Assembly (NCBI GenBank): GCA_030374805.1
Contig: JARGSG010000015.1
Location: 868,001 to 932,000, forward strand
Length of the DNA: 64,000 nucleotides
Direction: 5' to 3'
Origin: Gracilaria gracilis
Taxonomy: Eukaryota; Rhodophyta; Florideophyceae; Gracilariales; Gracilariaceae
Position 1 is the first letter of the stretch; every line of letters starts with the position of its first letter. The notes beneath the pieces are model-generated. The model searched no databases. It had not been told where the DNA came from and saw only the letters and a list, made by a program, of their open reading frames with translations. Of the stretch, positions 21,756-31,212 are shown piece after piece. A program made the position numbers and the translations under genes.

Positions 21756-22057
21756 GCTTTTCAATCGTTTAGGCTTCATTGTTCCCGGAGGAAACCTCAT
21801 TACTGGGTCAATGTGAGTGGTCTTCTAGTTTTTTTGGTGCAAATAAAGTGGAACGGGATGGGGTTTCTAAATGCTACAAAATGTTTACTGTTACCTTCAT
21901 AATATCGTAGTTATATGAGATTTTTGTCTATAATTCTGCTCGTAGAAAGCAGAGAGATTTAGCTTTCAAACAAAATGCTTAATAGGAGTCGGCCTATGGT
22001 AGTTCCAGAGATATGGAGCATCTGCGGTTTTGGTCAAATTGACGGGAGTAGTACCTT

Positions 22058-22646
22058 TAAGGGGCTCTTCAATTGAGCGTGGAGACTGTTTCCATGCGAT
22101 TTACTAATATGTGATTGGTATATTTAGGTGTTATTCTGCTGAAAATTTTAGATATCTTTGAATGCGACCGTTATAAAGAGGGTTAAAGAATGCTTTGTTT
22201 TTTTAATTGGTGGCGCTTTGGCAAGTATAGCTTTCTCGCGATGCTGGAAGGTATGCAGGGCTTTTCTTCCACCTGCCAAACCCTTTTTTGGCAAAAAAAC
22301 CAACGTAGGTTTGCGTGGTTATACAGTCCCCGTCATAATTATAAGAACACGGGTTATACGGACAGAACTGCAGATAACAGCGCCTGTTGTAGTTATCCTT
22401 TCGATCCTTTTTATGAAATAAACAACCACCCCAATTGGCCCCATCACTACTGTAAAGACTATGTTTGTTTCTGTCGCTAAAAATAAAGTGCCATTGGAAC
22501 TCACAGCAAAAGTATACAAACGATTCAAATTATGGCGCGCAAATTTCAACAACACTCTATTCAAAGCAACCTATAGTACACCAATGAACCATTAACTCTT
22601 CTCTATTGTATCTAGCTCTCTTATCTCCCAAACCAACCACTACAAA
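22058..22646. other. Flank of the mariner relic, with a TIR-like motif
   Basis: No gene is supported. CAAAAGTATACAAAC at 22507-22521 matches the core of the MITE end at 29648-29688 (CAAAAGTATACGAAC), so it is probably the left inverted-repeat region of the mariner-type element whose transposase starts at 22647. A diverged copy of the 23651-23757 repeat seems to lie near 22195-22270. Confidence 0.35.
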
Positions 22647-23492
22647 ATGCCCCGCGGCAAACATATTACGACTGAAGAGGTTGCAGCTATAAAGGCCTAT
22701 CGTACTGTTGGTAAGTCTTTTGGCTTTATTGCGAACCAACTGAAACGGTCCAAGTCAGCAATATGTACCGTTTTAAGGGGTCAAGCACCAGGCATTGCCA
22801 AGAAACGCTCTGGCGGACCTCACAAATCATTACCTCAAACCAAACGCCGTATAAAGAAGACGCTTTGTAAACGTTCATGCTCCGCACTTAAGCTTAAAAA
22901 GGATTTGGATTTGGACATATCTGTCTCGACTGACACTCGTGAAATTCACCGTCTTGAAGTTTTTGATTATAAGAAGAAAAAAGTAACACCTTTGATAACC
23001 GAACATCATCGTGAACAGCGTCTCGAATCGGCGATGTATCACAACCGTTTCTACGAAGATGAGTGGCGAATGGTGATTTGGAGTGATGAGAAAAAATTCA
23101 ATGGAAATGGTCCCGATGGCTGGAGCTTTTATTGGCATGACTTAAGTCATGATGAACAAGTTTTTTCAGAACGTAAACATGGAGGAGTTTCTATCATGTT
23201 ATAGAGTTGTTTTTCATACTATGGTAAAGGGAATTTGGTGTTTATTGATGGAACTGTGGACTCTGAGAAGTATATACATATGCTACAGCAGCATATGGTA
23301 CCATGGGCCAATATGCAACATGGTAGTAATTGGATCTTGCAGCAGGACAATGCCTCTATCCACAAATCGCGGTATAGCATGAACTTGTTTACGGAGAACA
23401 AATACAATTTAATGGAGTTGCCAGCACATTCTCCGGATCTAAAATTTTATAGAGAATCTTTGGAGCATACTCGCTTACAGGGTCTACGCTGA
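22647..23492 (+). pseudogene. Tc1/mariner-type transposase pseudogene
   Basis: The first 185 codons (22647-23204) contain a paired helix-turn-helix DNA-binding part (ITTEEVAAIKAYRTVGKSFG, then ANQLKRSKSAICTVLRG) and the first catalytic Asp in VIWSDEKKFNGNGPDG. A TAG at 23202-23204 replaces the usual Trp of the MVWG block. The frame continues after it (YGKGNLVFIDGTVDS) with the second Asp in LQQDNASIHKS (about 23335-23370). The third block, LPAHSPDL (about 23420-23443), is followed by a frameshift where NPIENLW is expected. A full Tc1/mariner protein is about 330-350 residues, so nearly all of it is represented, but it is inactive. Confidence 0.8.
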
Positions 23493-23650
23493 TTGTAAGC
23501 AGTATGACTCCAAAGAGGCTCTAAAGCAGGCTCTTCGCGATGAGTGAGACAAAATAGACCCTCACGTGCTAACTATGATTAATAACAGCCTGCCTAGGAG
23601 TTACATGGCTGTAATGCGCGCTAACGGGCGCAAAACAAAGTACTATTATT

Positions 23651-23757
23651 TTAATCGGTTCAAGCTTGGCACGTGTAGCTTTCTTGCACTGCTGGCTCGG
23701 AAGTGATATGGAGCTTTTTCATACCACACTCTCGCGCTGCCTAGCACGTGAGCTTCC
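23651..23757 (+). repeat. 107-bp direct repeat, copy 1
   Basis: It starts TTAATCGGTTCAAGCTTGGC and ends GCACGTGAGCTTCC. It is nearly identical to 23974-24080 (about seven differences). It contains an inverted repeat around GATATGGAGCTTTTTCATACC and two CACGTG boxes, one near each end. Confidence 0.75.
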
Positions 23758-23835
23758 AGAAGCCGCTCCAAGCTTTAGCCTAGAGGGTGGTGAGAGGGTG
23801 GGAAAGAAAAACGAGCAAGTGCCGACGGAAGAGAA

Positions 23836-23971
23836 GAACGCCGGTAGTGGAGCTGTTCCAAGCCGCCGTCGCTTGCGCCGAAGCTGCTCGGCGGAGGCGA
23901 CGACGGCGCGGCTTGGAGCAGCGCTTGAACCTGCAAATAAATTCTTCTCCGCGTGCCTCGAAACCCGATTA
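23836..23971 (+). repeat. GC-rich hairpin repeat, copy 1
   Basis: A stretch that can fold into a long stem (23858-23916: CCAAGCCGCCGTCGC pairing with GCGACGACGGCGCGGCTTGG, apical GCCG/CGGC) is followed by the tail GCTTGAACCTGCAAATAAAT. It is over 90% identical to 29440-29573 and weakly similar to 29930-30034. It lies between the two 107-bp direct repeats. Confidence 0.7.
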
Positions 23972-23973
23972 CT

Positions 23974-24080
23974 TTAATCGGTTCAAGCTTGGAACGTGTA
24001 GCTTTCTTGCATTGCTGGCTCGGAAGTGGTATGGAGCTTTTCCATACCACACTCCCGCGCTGCCTATCACGTGAGCTTCC
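23974..24080 (+). repeat. 107-bp direct repeat, copy 2
   Basis: Second copy of 23651-23757, with a cleaner central hairpin (GTGGTATGGA, loop GCTT, TCCATACCAC). It ends 27 bp before the stop of the DIRS recombinase frame. Confidence 0.75.
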
Positions 24081-24106
24081 CAACCCCAGACACAGGTTGT
24101 GTCTTC

Positions 24107-25110
24107 CTAGACACATCTGCGATAGCGACTAGTTACTTGCATGAGGTTTGCATGCCAGGCTTCGACATTTCTGAGATCTGCATTCGCTGTTTTCATTTGT
24201 ACCAGCCAACCGCGGCCAGTAGTTAGGTAATGTCGAAGTGAACTTATTGAGTTCCAACGTCCCATCAATGCAATATCTTTAGCAGGTTTTCTGGTCATGA
24301 AATCATGTAGAGCTCCGCCAATTCTGGCTGAATGTGTAGTAAACTTCAAATGTGTAACATTGAAGAAGGCACATATTTTCTTGAGTACTGACGCGTACTT
24401 GGGGTACTTTATGCTGAACATACTTCCATTGTCTTTCCCCAAGCGAGTGCAGTAACCAATTAGAATCAAGACGCAGACCTGATCCGAAAGAGCGACGAAT
24501 TGAAGCGGACCCGTTTTCGCATTTACGATTGCAACACCGGCCACATTACGACCATACTCGGTAGTCCTGCAATCCCCTGGTAGAGCCACGTTTTCTCTTT
24601 CGAGAGAAAGTGCTTCATTCACTCTCAAATATCCGGCCCAACAAAGGGCAAGACACACTACGCTCTCTGGCTCACCGATTGACAACATCCTCATGATACA
24701 TGCGTAAGCCAGCTGTTGCGTAAATGGCGTGGATGGTTGGGGAGCATGGAATTTATTCCATCCCTTAAGACTGCGGTGTGAGAGTGGTAGGCAGGTCTTT
24801 GTTCTCGCGTCAATTAGGTACAATCCACACAAAAGGGTGGTTACTTCTTGTTTCCTTACAGCCCTGGGTCTGTTTCGTATATGTGGGTTATGTATTCCTC
24901 TATTGTTTGGTCAAGGTGGCCAAGGTGTTGAAAGTTCCCCGAGTGAATAGCGGTGAATGTGTCCACTACCTTACAGTATTGTGCGATTGTCGCTGGTTTC
25001 GCACTCATGGCGATTAGACGGTGCTTTTCAAAGAAGCTTCCCGCTGGTATGGGTATTTTGGGGGGAGGGTTCGTAGCGCGAACAATCCTATTTAGTGCTT
25101 CCAATGGTAC
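24107..25110 (-). CDS. Tyrosine recombinase of the DIRS-like element (one frameshift)
   Basis: The N-terminal core-binding part is in the frame 24856-25380 (SAKPATIAQYCKVVDTF). The catalytic part is in 24107-24832. Catalytic residues visible are Arg in GYLRVNEALSLE, His-x2-Arg in THSARIGGA and the likely nucleophile Tyr in SLRHYLTTGRGW, so the Arg, His-x-x-Arg and Tyr residues of the family are all present. In these elements the enzyme integrates a circular DNA intermediate without target duplication. A stop and frameshift between 24832 and 24856 separate the two parts, so this copy is probably inactive, unless the break is recoded. Confidence 0.7.
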
Positions 25111-25232
25111 GTGCGAGGAGTGCCTCGTTTCTGCAAGACAAAGGCCATCCCCGTTGAGCAGCATACGTTGCAGCAAAGCTGCGGCTGGAGACAGAGCACT
25201 CGCTCGACGCGGAAAATAGCAGCGGTTCCCGT

Positions 25233-25751
25233 TCAAATGCGTGATGGTTCGTCGGCCGGGTTTACTGATGTGTGGATGTATGCCACGATCACGTGTAGAT
25301 CGGTCGCTATACATGCTGATCCAAATCTCCTTGCGATATGATTTAGCGGCCAACTTGAGGAGCGGCCTTTGTTTAGGCATCCGGTGACGACCGCGGAGTC
25401 GGAGAGAAAAAGAACTCTCATTTTAGTTATTTTCCATGGGATCAGCCAGCGAATGGCCAGTATCGCTGTTTCTCCTTCCAACAGGTTGATGTGCTTGTCT
25501 TCTTTCCAGGCGTGAGAAAACGCCGTTGTGCATGTTTGACGGTGAACGAAGTGTTCCAATTCTCGGCTTTGAAGATGTGGCAAGGCCGCGTTGGGTCCTA
25601 GTTCGCATCGATTTCCCTCCTCACTACCAAGGCGTTCGTCGCGGGTTGCGGCAGTGCGCAGGGCGCCGGCGCGCCACAACGCTTCTACATCGCTTTCTGC
25701 AACAACGGTGTAGACCACGGCACCTTTCTTTTTTGACGCGTCGAAGGCCAC
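25233..25751 (-). CDS. RNase H domain of the DIRS-like element
   Basis: 172 codons. The RNase H fold is suggested by the opening FDASKKKGAVVY (catalytic Asp), INLLEGETAILAIRW (catalytic Glu), VLFLSDSAVVTGCLNKG (catalytic Asp) and YIHTSVNPADEPSRI, which corresponds to the N-x2-D-x-P/L-S-R end typical of DIRS and related elements. It follows the reverse transcriptase after a stop at about 25764 and overlaps the start of the recombinase region. It would remove the RNA template during reverse transcription. Confidence 0.65.
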   Translation of the reverse strand: MAFDASKKKGAVVYTVVAESDVEALWRAGALRTAATRDERLGSEEGNRCELGPNAALPHLQSRELEHFVHRQTCTTAFSHAWKEDKHINLLEGETAILAIRWLIPWKITKMRVLFLSDSAVVTGCLNKGRSSSWPLNHIARRFGSACIATDLHVIVAYIHTSVNPADEPSRI

Positions 25752-25763
25752 AACGATGGAGCA

Positions 25764-27484
25764 CTATGGGGTTGTTAAACTGAACCGAGACAGGGGCAGC
25801 AAGTTGGCGAGATGCAATAGTTCTGAGACTGAACGATTGAAAAGGTACGGTTGGCTTGCGCCGTGGGTGAGCAGGTGGAAGGTGTCAGAGAGCAAAGAGA
25901 GTAACGATCGGTTCGCGAGCAATATCCATGTAGCTTTTCCCACGACGCGCTGAATAGTGTGAAGGGCGTTGGAATTGATTTGTGTTACTCCAGAGCTGCG
26001 CAGAGTGGCAGAGAGCATCTTCAGGCTATGTATTGTTTCCATCAGTTTGCCCGGCGGTAGCGCTACTAATCCATGCAGAAGATTCCAGTCCCATCCAATG
26101 AATTTAATCTTGACGCGCTCCGGGCTCCCTGAGGTTGATGACTTCGACCATTTGACTGGTAGCTGCCAGCGTTCTAGTGATGCTAGAAGTGCAACATGAA
26201 AACTCTGTACTAAGCTTGACTCCCATCCAGCGAACACAGTATTTACATCGTCGATTATGTGCAGGAGTAGTACATATCGATTTGAAAGCACATGAGCTGC
26301 CTGTGACTTTGTGAGTGTGGGGAAGTGGGCGGGGTATTTCTCAGCGAACGGTAATGTGAGGCGGTAGCGGCTGTATGCCTCGCGAAGCGCGGAAGAGACC
26401 ACGTGATGAGCGATATACACCGCCCACTTAAAGCCCATAGGCAAGGTGCTCTGGCAAGGCCGCATGCGGTCACTTTGTTTCGGGCGCACCTTGAGGAGTC
26501 CTCGTATGGTTCTTTGTAAGGAGCCAGGGAGGTTACCGAAGCAAACGACCGGGAAGGGAAACAAGCGCGCGAGCCATTCGGGGAGCCTTACTGTATGAAA
26601 CATATTGGCGATGTCGAGGTAGATAGATGAGAGCGGAGCGGTGGTTTGCATGACTCTTTTGAAGAGGTCAGGAGTGGGCAGGGGGTATGGGGGGGGATCG
26701 GGCATGTATTGGTTCTGGTTCCTGGGCCAGCTTATAAGCCGTTTGGAAGATTCCGATTTGGTGACGGCAAACAAGGTCATGGTAAGGAAGTCTGAAAGCC
26801 GTTTGGTGTGGGCCGGTTCCGTTTGTACGATGGTCCATGAAAGCATTCCAGAGCTGTTCATACGGTTCAAGAGTTCTGGGTAGCTGTTTTGTTGGCAACA
26901 CAGGCGAGGTTTGGGAGCTGTTTTTGAGACAAGGGCCTTCACAAGGGGAAGCACGAAACCCTTCCTTTTCAGAGAGCGGAACAGCTCGACTGATTCATTT
27001 GGGAGGTCTTGCTCCCATTCGTAGCGGGAAAAGTTGCGGAGGGGATCTGGAAGGTCGACAGAGGCGGGTGAGATGATGGCGAGGCGTCCGCGGTAATTGG
27101 AGGGCAGCAATTTTTCTGGATCGAAAGATGCTTCGATGTATTCAATATTGTCTTTGAGGGTAAGGTTGGTAGGGTTATTTGCAACCGTTGCCTGAGGTTG
27201 TTTGGCAGAGGGAAATAAGGAGGGGAGTCGGGCGGAGATGGAGGAGAAGCAGGCGTTTTGGGAGGCTGTCGCTTTAGGGAGGGGTTGGAAATGTCGTTTG
27301 ACCTCCGACGCTCTCGTGCGGAGGATGTTGTCATGCCGTAAGAACATGTTATTCAAGGACCGGATGGCTGCGGGGTAAACGGTGGATGTAACCTCGCGGG
27401 TGGGAGCAGGGAGAGGGAAAATGCAGGGACTTGGGTGTAGATACGTGACGGATGTGGCTGTATATCGAGCTTGAGGTGGGGCCG
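25764..27484 (-). CDS. Reverse transcriptase of the DIRS-like element
   Basis: The open frame extends up to 27938, but the part above about 27485 overlaps gag in another frame, so I place the RT region from there. RT motifs: RLCCQQNSYPELLNRMN (fingers), IYLDIANMFHTVRLPEW (first catalytic Asp, about 26580-26630), TLPMGFKWAVYIAHHV (about 26400-26450) and LHIIDDVNTVFAGWE (about 26225-26270). The last replaces the usual YxDD by IIDD but keeps both Asp. WSKSSTSGSPERVKIKFIGW is the thumb connection. The intact 550-plus codon frame suggests recent activity or constraint. Confidence 0.7.
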
Positions 27485-28680
27485 TTACTGACGGTTGGGG
27501 TCTTTTTGTGCATCCGAACGATCTCGGCGAGGGTTTCGAGTTGGATAGTTCGGCTTCGCTTGACTGGCCTTGATTGACTTGAAAGCGTTTTGCGCCTTCG
27601 CATTCAGAGCTAGAGTGCGCGCAAGGGCGCTGTCGTACTCGGGAAGCAGAGCTGGCGTGCCCGGATTTGTTTCGAGTATCGGCGTACCGGCTATCCATGC
27701 TGTAGCTCGGGGTATATTCATTTTCCTCATTTTGTTCTCCACATATATCAGTGCATATAAACGCCTTATCGCGATTTCCGTCCAAGAGCAAGTCTCGAGG
27801 GCCGTCTCCATGTTCTCGAAGTCCTGCAGTGCGAGGTGCAGGATTCGAGCGAGAAAATACGCCTCGGCTTCGGCTGCTATGAGCTCTCCCTTCTGTCCTC
27901 TGAACCAGTTTACGTCTGCGAATGTGGATTCCGGGCAACGGCCTCTCTGTAGTAAAGCGCGAAGAAGCTTTGCGCCTATCAATTCCGAGACGCAGAGAGG
28001 TGGTTTTTGGTTTGTCCTGGATGGGTACGGACCCATGGTAGGAGGCCAGTTGCTTGTGCTCTTCCCGTTTTCGTCGATAATGACGATGCCTCCGACTGTC
28101 ACGGCAGCCTTGGTCTTCTTGTGGGGGCGTGATTGCACTTCGTTTGGGGAGGAGCGGGGCTGGCTTTGGATCTTGGTGTTGGGGGTTGCCAGAAGAAAGT
28201 CCAGGTTATCAGGATGAAGAAGTGGGGCAGGCTCATCGATGACAGAAACGGCGCTCGGAGGCGCTTCATTGTTCTGTATCTTTTCGAGACACTTTAGATT
28301 CCATACCATGATCGCTGCCGAAATCTCGGATGGATTGGGAGTAGTCGGGGGCCGGGAAGGCTGGGATCGTATTCGTGAGCGCGAACCATGAGATCCAGAA
28401 GTGCGGCTGGTACGGACTGTGCTTGGCTAGATATTTCGGCGACTGTGAGCGAGAGAATCTTTTTCATTGCCGTTTCGGGCGTCTGTAGATGAGGGTTTTG
28501 CTTGGCGGCATCCCTGGCTTGAACGGCGGCCAGAAACAGTTCGTTACGTGACGGAGTGGTGGTGGCCGGTAGTTGCTTGCGTACCTCGACAGCGGCTTTG
28601 ATATCGTCGTCTGACGCACTGATTAGTTCCGAGAGAGCGCAGTTGACGATGTCTAACGTAGATTGCTGTTCGGTAGCCAT
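27485..28680 (-). CDS. gag-like protein(s) of the DIRS-like element
   Basis: Two frames overlap by 16 nt: 28294-28680 (128 aa, start MATEQQSTLDIVNCALSEL) and 27485-28309 (274 aa, start MVWNLKCLEKIQ). They are probably one gag broken by a frameshift at about 28300, or two proteins linked by reinitiation at the overlapping ATG. The second has a basic, proline-rich middle and a C-terminal Arg/Lys-rich tail (NPTRNPRRDRSDAQK, approximate). No zinc knuckle is visible. The assignment rests on its position in front of RT. Confidence 0.5.
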
Positions 28681-29439
28681 GGCTGAGAGAAGGCGGAAGC
28701 AGGGGGTGGAAATCTGATGGCAAGGCTTCTGGTAAGAGTCCTTGTATGGCTAGCGTATTCGGCTTCTAAACCAGTGGTGTTCAAAGTTTGCTATGGTTAA
28801 CACTGCAGTCAGATCGAAGATGTTTTTTATAGCGGTAAGCTTTGTGAATCCACTTCCTTCGTTCGAATGGTTTTGATCCGGGGTTGTTTGTTTGAGCCGT
28901 TGCGAGCGTGTCATGCTTGCTTAGATGTGATTCCGGCGCTCTGTAAAGATTAAAGAAAGGTGATCTGTGCAACATATGTTGTGATCTTGATGGTGATTTC
29001 ACTCTATGTCGGTTATCGTGGTGGTAATATACGGTTTGACGCGTCTACTCTTGGGTGTGAAGATATTTTATGGAGGATGTACTACAAAAGCTTGACGTAA
29101 AGTGTCGTTGACAAGGAACCAACAGTTCCAAGATGAATCACAGTTTGGAACGGTCAAGTGTGATTATAAGGTTTTTGTCACGTGGTGGCACGCACATTTA
29201 GAGTAAACTGAGCATGTAGAGGCCTGAATACGTCGGTATAGGGCGGCAAACAATTTTAAGGCCGAATGGCAAGAAAATCGCGAAGAGCAAGGGGCGAAGG
29301 AAGAATGGAATGTTACAAGTGGTCGTTTACTTTCAACAAGGTAAGCGCTGGGCTGTTGTCTGCACGGAGCTTGAATCATGTGCCGGGAGGGCCGCGTGCT
29401 CGACGCAAAAGGAAAAGAAAGCAAGCGCCGGCGGAAAAA
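28681..29439. other. Leader or flank of the DIRS-like element, no gene seen
   Basis: No supported coding frame. It should contain the 5' leader and any terminal repeat of the DIRS-like element. I found no match to its left flank by eye. Confidence 0.35.
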
Positions 29440-29573
29440 AGGAATGCCGGTAGTGGCGCTGTTCCAAGTTGCCGTCGCTCGCGCCGAAGCTGCTCGGCGG
29501 AGGCGACGACGGCGCGGCTTGGAGCAGGGCTTGAACCTGCAAATAAATTCTTTTCCGCGTGCCTCGAAACCCG
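29440..29573 (+). repeat. GC-rich hairpin repeat, copy 2
   Basis: Matches 23836-23971 almost base for base (hairpin 29464-29522, tail GCTTGAACCTGCAAATAAAT). Same orientation as copy 1, on the other side of the DIRS-like element. Confidence 0.7.
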
Positions 29574-29597
29574 TAACTGGGCTTAGATGCGCAGCAG

Positions 29598-29688
29598 GTC
29601 AAAAATATGATTTTGTTCGTATACTTTTGAACCGCCCTGTAAGGTAAAGGGCGGTTCAAAAGTATACGAACAAAATCATATTTTTGAC
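29598..29688. repeat. Perfect 41-bp inverted repeat with a 9-nt spacer
   Basis: Arms 29598-29638 and 29648-29688 are exact reverse complements (GTCAAAAATATGATTTTG... at the outer ends, ...TTGAACCGCCCT at the inner ends). The spacer is GTAAGGTAA. It is best read as the ends of two mariner-type elements placed head to head at neighbouring TA sites. Confidence 0.9.
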
Positions 29689-29830
29689 AATGTTTGAAGA
29701 GTTTTTATTGTGCTTGAATGTTTTAATGAAGTAAAAGAAAGTTTATTGTAGCCTTAATCTACCTCACAGTCTCTCAGAAGTGCTTTGTACTGGCCTTCAG
29801 CCCCCGTTCGTATACTTTTGACGAAGACTG
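29647..29830 (+). mobile_element. Mariner-type MITE, 184 bp
   Basis: The left end AAGGGCGGTTCAAAAGTATA and the inverted right end CAGTCTTCGTCAAAAGTATA share the 16-bp core TCAAAAGTATACGAAC. TA dinucleotides flank both sides (29645-29646 and 29831-29832). It has no coding capacity. The core resembles the motif at 22507-22521 next to the mariner transposase relic, which may belong to its autonomous partner. Confidence 0.6.
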
Positions 29831-29929
29831 TACCTCCAGCATGCAAGCCGTTGCTGAGAGTTTTGGGAGGGAGAAAAGTAACAGGCACGTAAACATTGGA
29901 GGCCCGGGGCAGGGCGCCGCCTTTTAGCA

Positions 29930-30034
29930 CGGCTTCTCCGAGCCGACGCGCACAACGTCGGCGGAGATGCTATTGCTTGGGTTTGGTGCCCTCACCTGGA
30001 AATAAATCATTTTCCACGTGCCTTGAAACCCCAT
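29930..30034 (+). repeat. GC-rich hairpin repeat, diverged copy 3
   Basis: Same layout as copies 1 and 2: a hairpin (GCCGACGCGC...ACGTCGGC), then CACCTGGAAATAAATCATT and CGTGCCTTGAAACCCC. Much more diverged. Confidence 0.5.
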
Positions 30035-30740
30035 TACATGTTCGGGTTTTCTGAGTTTTTGTTCTTTTTCTGTGGAAGGAAGAAGCTGTGTCTAAGCTTT
30101 AAGAGAAAAGTCTTAGAATGCTTCGGAGTTGCTTAGTTCGGAAGATATTGCGTGTTTTCTGTTTGCCACCCTAGAAATTGCCGTTCTGTTTACATTTATT
30201 GTCGGAACGTTACAAGCAGCACTGCAGACATGCTTGATTTAACCTTGAATTGTGTCGTAGGCGATTGCCCGGCAAGCGTGATCTGGAAGATCAATCGTCA
30301 GGCCGAAAGGAGGGTCATAGCAGCAAGAAGCATCGTGCGTGTCCGCAACATAGAGAAAGATTTCCTCGTCCTCCAAAAAAGGTGGAGCGTGAGAGAGCGA
30401 ATCGTTGCGTTTCAGAAAGAAGCTCATCACCATCACACAGACGGTTGGTCAAAAAGCCCGCCTGCATTGTGCTTACCAGATTTGTTTACTCGAATATATC
30501 GGACCTGGAGTAACCACGGTTATCTTATGTTTTATGTGCTGTTCACTGCAAACTGCGTCTGTAGCAAATCCAGAGATTACTGAAGTTATCTCTCTACTCG
30601 TACAGACAGTTCGCCGTGAACAGCGTAAGGGTAAATCACGGTGCGGATTGCACGGGTGAGGACTGCATTACAATGGATCCGCAGCACTGATGGTGATGTA
30701 CGTGGACATTTAACATCATCATCATGGTTATTGTCCACGG
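30035..30740. other. Transition zone without a recognised gene
   Basis: Plus-strand frames at 30152-30583, 30250-30513 and 30405-30659 overlap in three phases. None has a known motif and none stands out by composition. This is the last repeat-like stretch before the gene island. Confidence 0.35.
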
Positions 30741-30830
30741 TTTTTGGCCTTTTTCAAGAGAGATAACCATCTCTAGATAGAACTACTGCCGCCTCGAAAA
30801 CAGGGGCGGCTGACCATAATAAAGAAGAAG
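30741..30830 (+). repeat. Short SINE-like element, copy 1
   Basis: It shares the frame TTTTTGGCCTTTTT-CAAGAGAGA ... CTGCCGCCTCG ... CAGGGGCGGC-TGACCATA ... AAAGAAGAAG with 36710-36794. It is flanked by an 8-bp direct duplication TGTCCACG (30732-30739 and 30833-30840). One GC hairpin is conserved (GCCGCC ... GGGCGGC); the first hairpin is diverged. Confidence 0.55.
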
Positions 30831-30840
30831 AATGTCCACG

Positions 30841-31212
30841 CTGATCACAACATGATGTTGGCGTCATCGTGATGACGCCTCGTCGTTGTTTGTACCCCGA
30901 GCCGTGAATTACGCGAAAGCAAGCGCACCAAATCTGCAAGCACCGACAAGACAAAGGGTGCGCTGAAGGGAAAAAGCGGGGTGAATGTATCGCAGCATGC
31001 CTCCACAACCATTTGCTTGATAAATGGGAGAGGGGTGTATCGCTTGAGCATATTCGTACCCCCTGACATGATCGGTTTGAGCGCTAAACAGTGCGACAAC
31101 ATGTGAGCGCGTGGCATCAATGAAACTTGGCGTTATGAGGACAAGCCAAGAGTGCAAAACTCGGGGTGGCCACGAGCCGTGGTTTGGGTAACCAGAATGA
31201 GTAACCACAAGC
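30841..31212. other. 3' flank of the transporter gene, no gene seen
   Basis: Only short frames. It should contain the 3' UTR and polyadenylation region of the minus-strand transporter. Confidence 0.4.

Larger units (their letters stand above)
18999..22057 (+). mobile_element. pogo/Tigger-type DNA transposon with both terminal inverted repeats
   Basis: The left end AAGGTACTACCCCCTCTAAT (from 18999) and the inverted right end AAGGTACTACTCCCGTCAAT (from 22057 leftwards) form imperfect inverted repeats of about 23 bp with 19 matches. Both are flanked by TA (18997-18998 and 22058-22059), the target duplication of the Tc1/mariner/pogo superfamily. Inside are a broken DDE transposase (19560-21015), a 7-bp tandem repeat, a promoter-like segment and a short second frame. 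The element is 3,059 bp and dead, but its ends are still readable. Confidence 0.65.
24107..28680 (-). mobile_element. DIRS-like tyrosine-recombinase retrotransposon
   Basis: One strand carries, in order, gag-like frames (28680-27485), reverse transcriptase (about 27480-25764), RNase H (25751-25233) and a tyrosine recombinase (about 25110-24107). This order and the recombinase in place of an integrase define the DIRS-like class. No methylase-like domain, as found in some DIRS members, is visible. The coding frames are unusually intact for this region, with two or three breaks only. The typical split or inverted terminal repeats were not identified. The hairpin repeats outside the element at 23836 and 29440 are direct, not inverted. 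Confidence 0.75.

Noticed and set aside
23651-24080. tRNA gene or tRNA-derived SINE, from the GGTTCAAGCTT box
   Set aside because: No matching A box, no cloverleaf, and the B-box match is poor.
23836-29573. Hairpin repeats as the terminal repeats of the DIRS-like element
   Set aside because: A third copy at 29930-30034 is independent of the element, the distances to the coding region are very unequal, and the 107-bp repeats occur on one side only.
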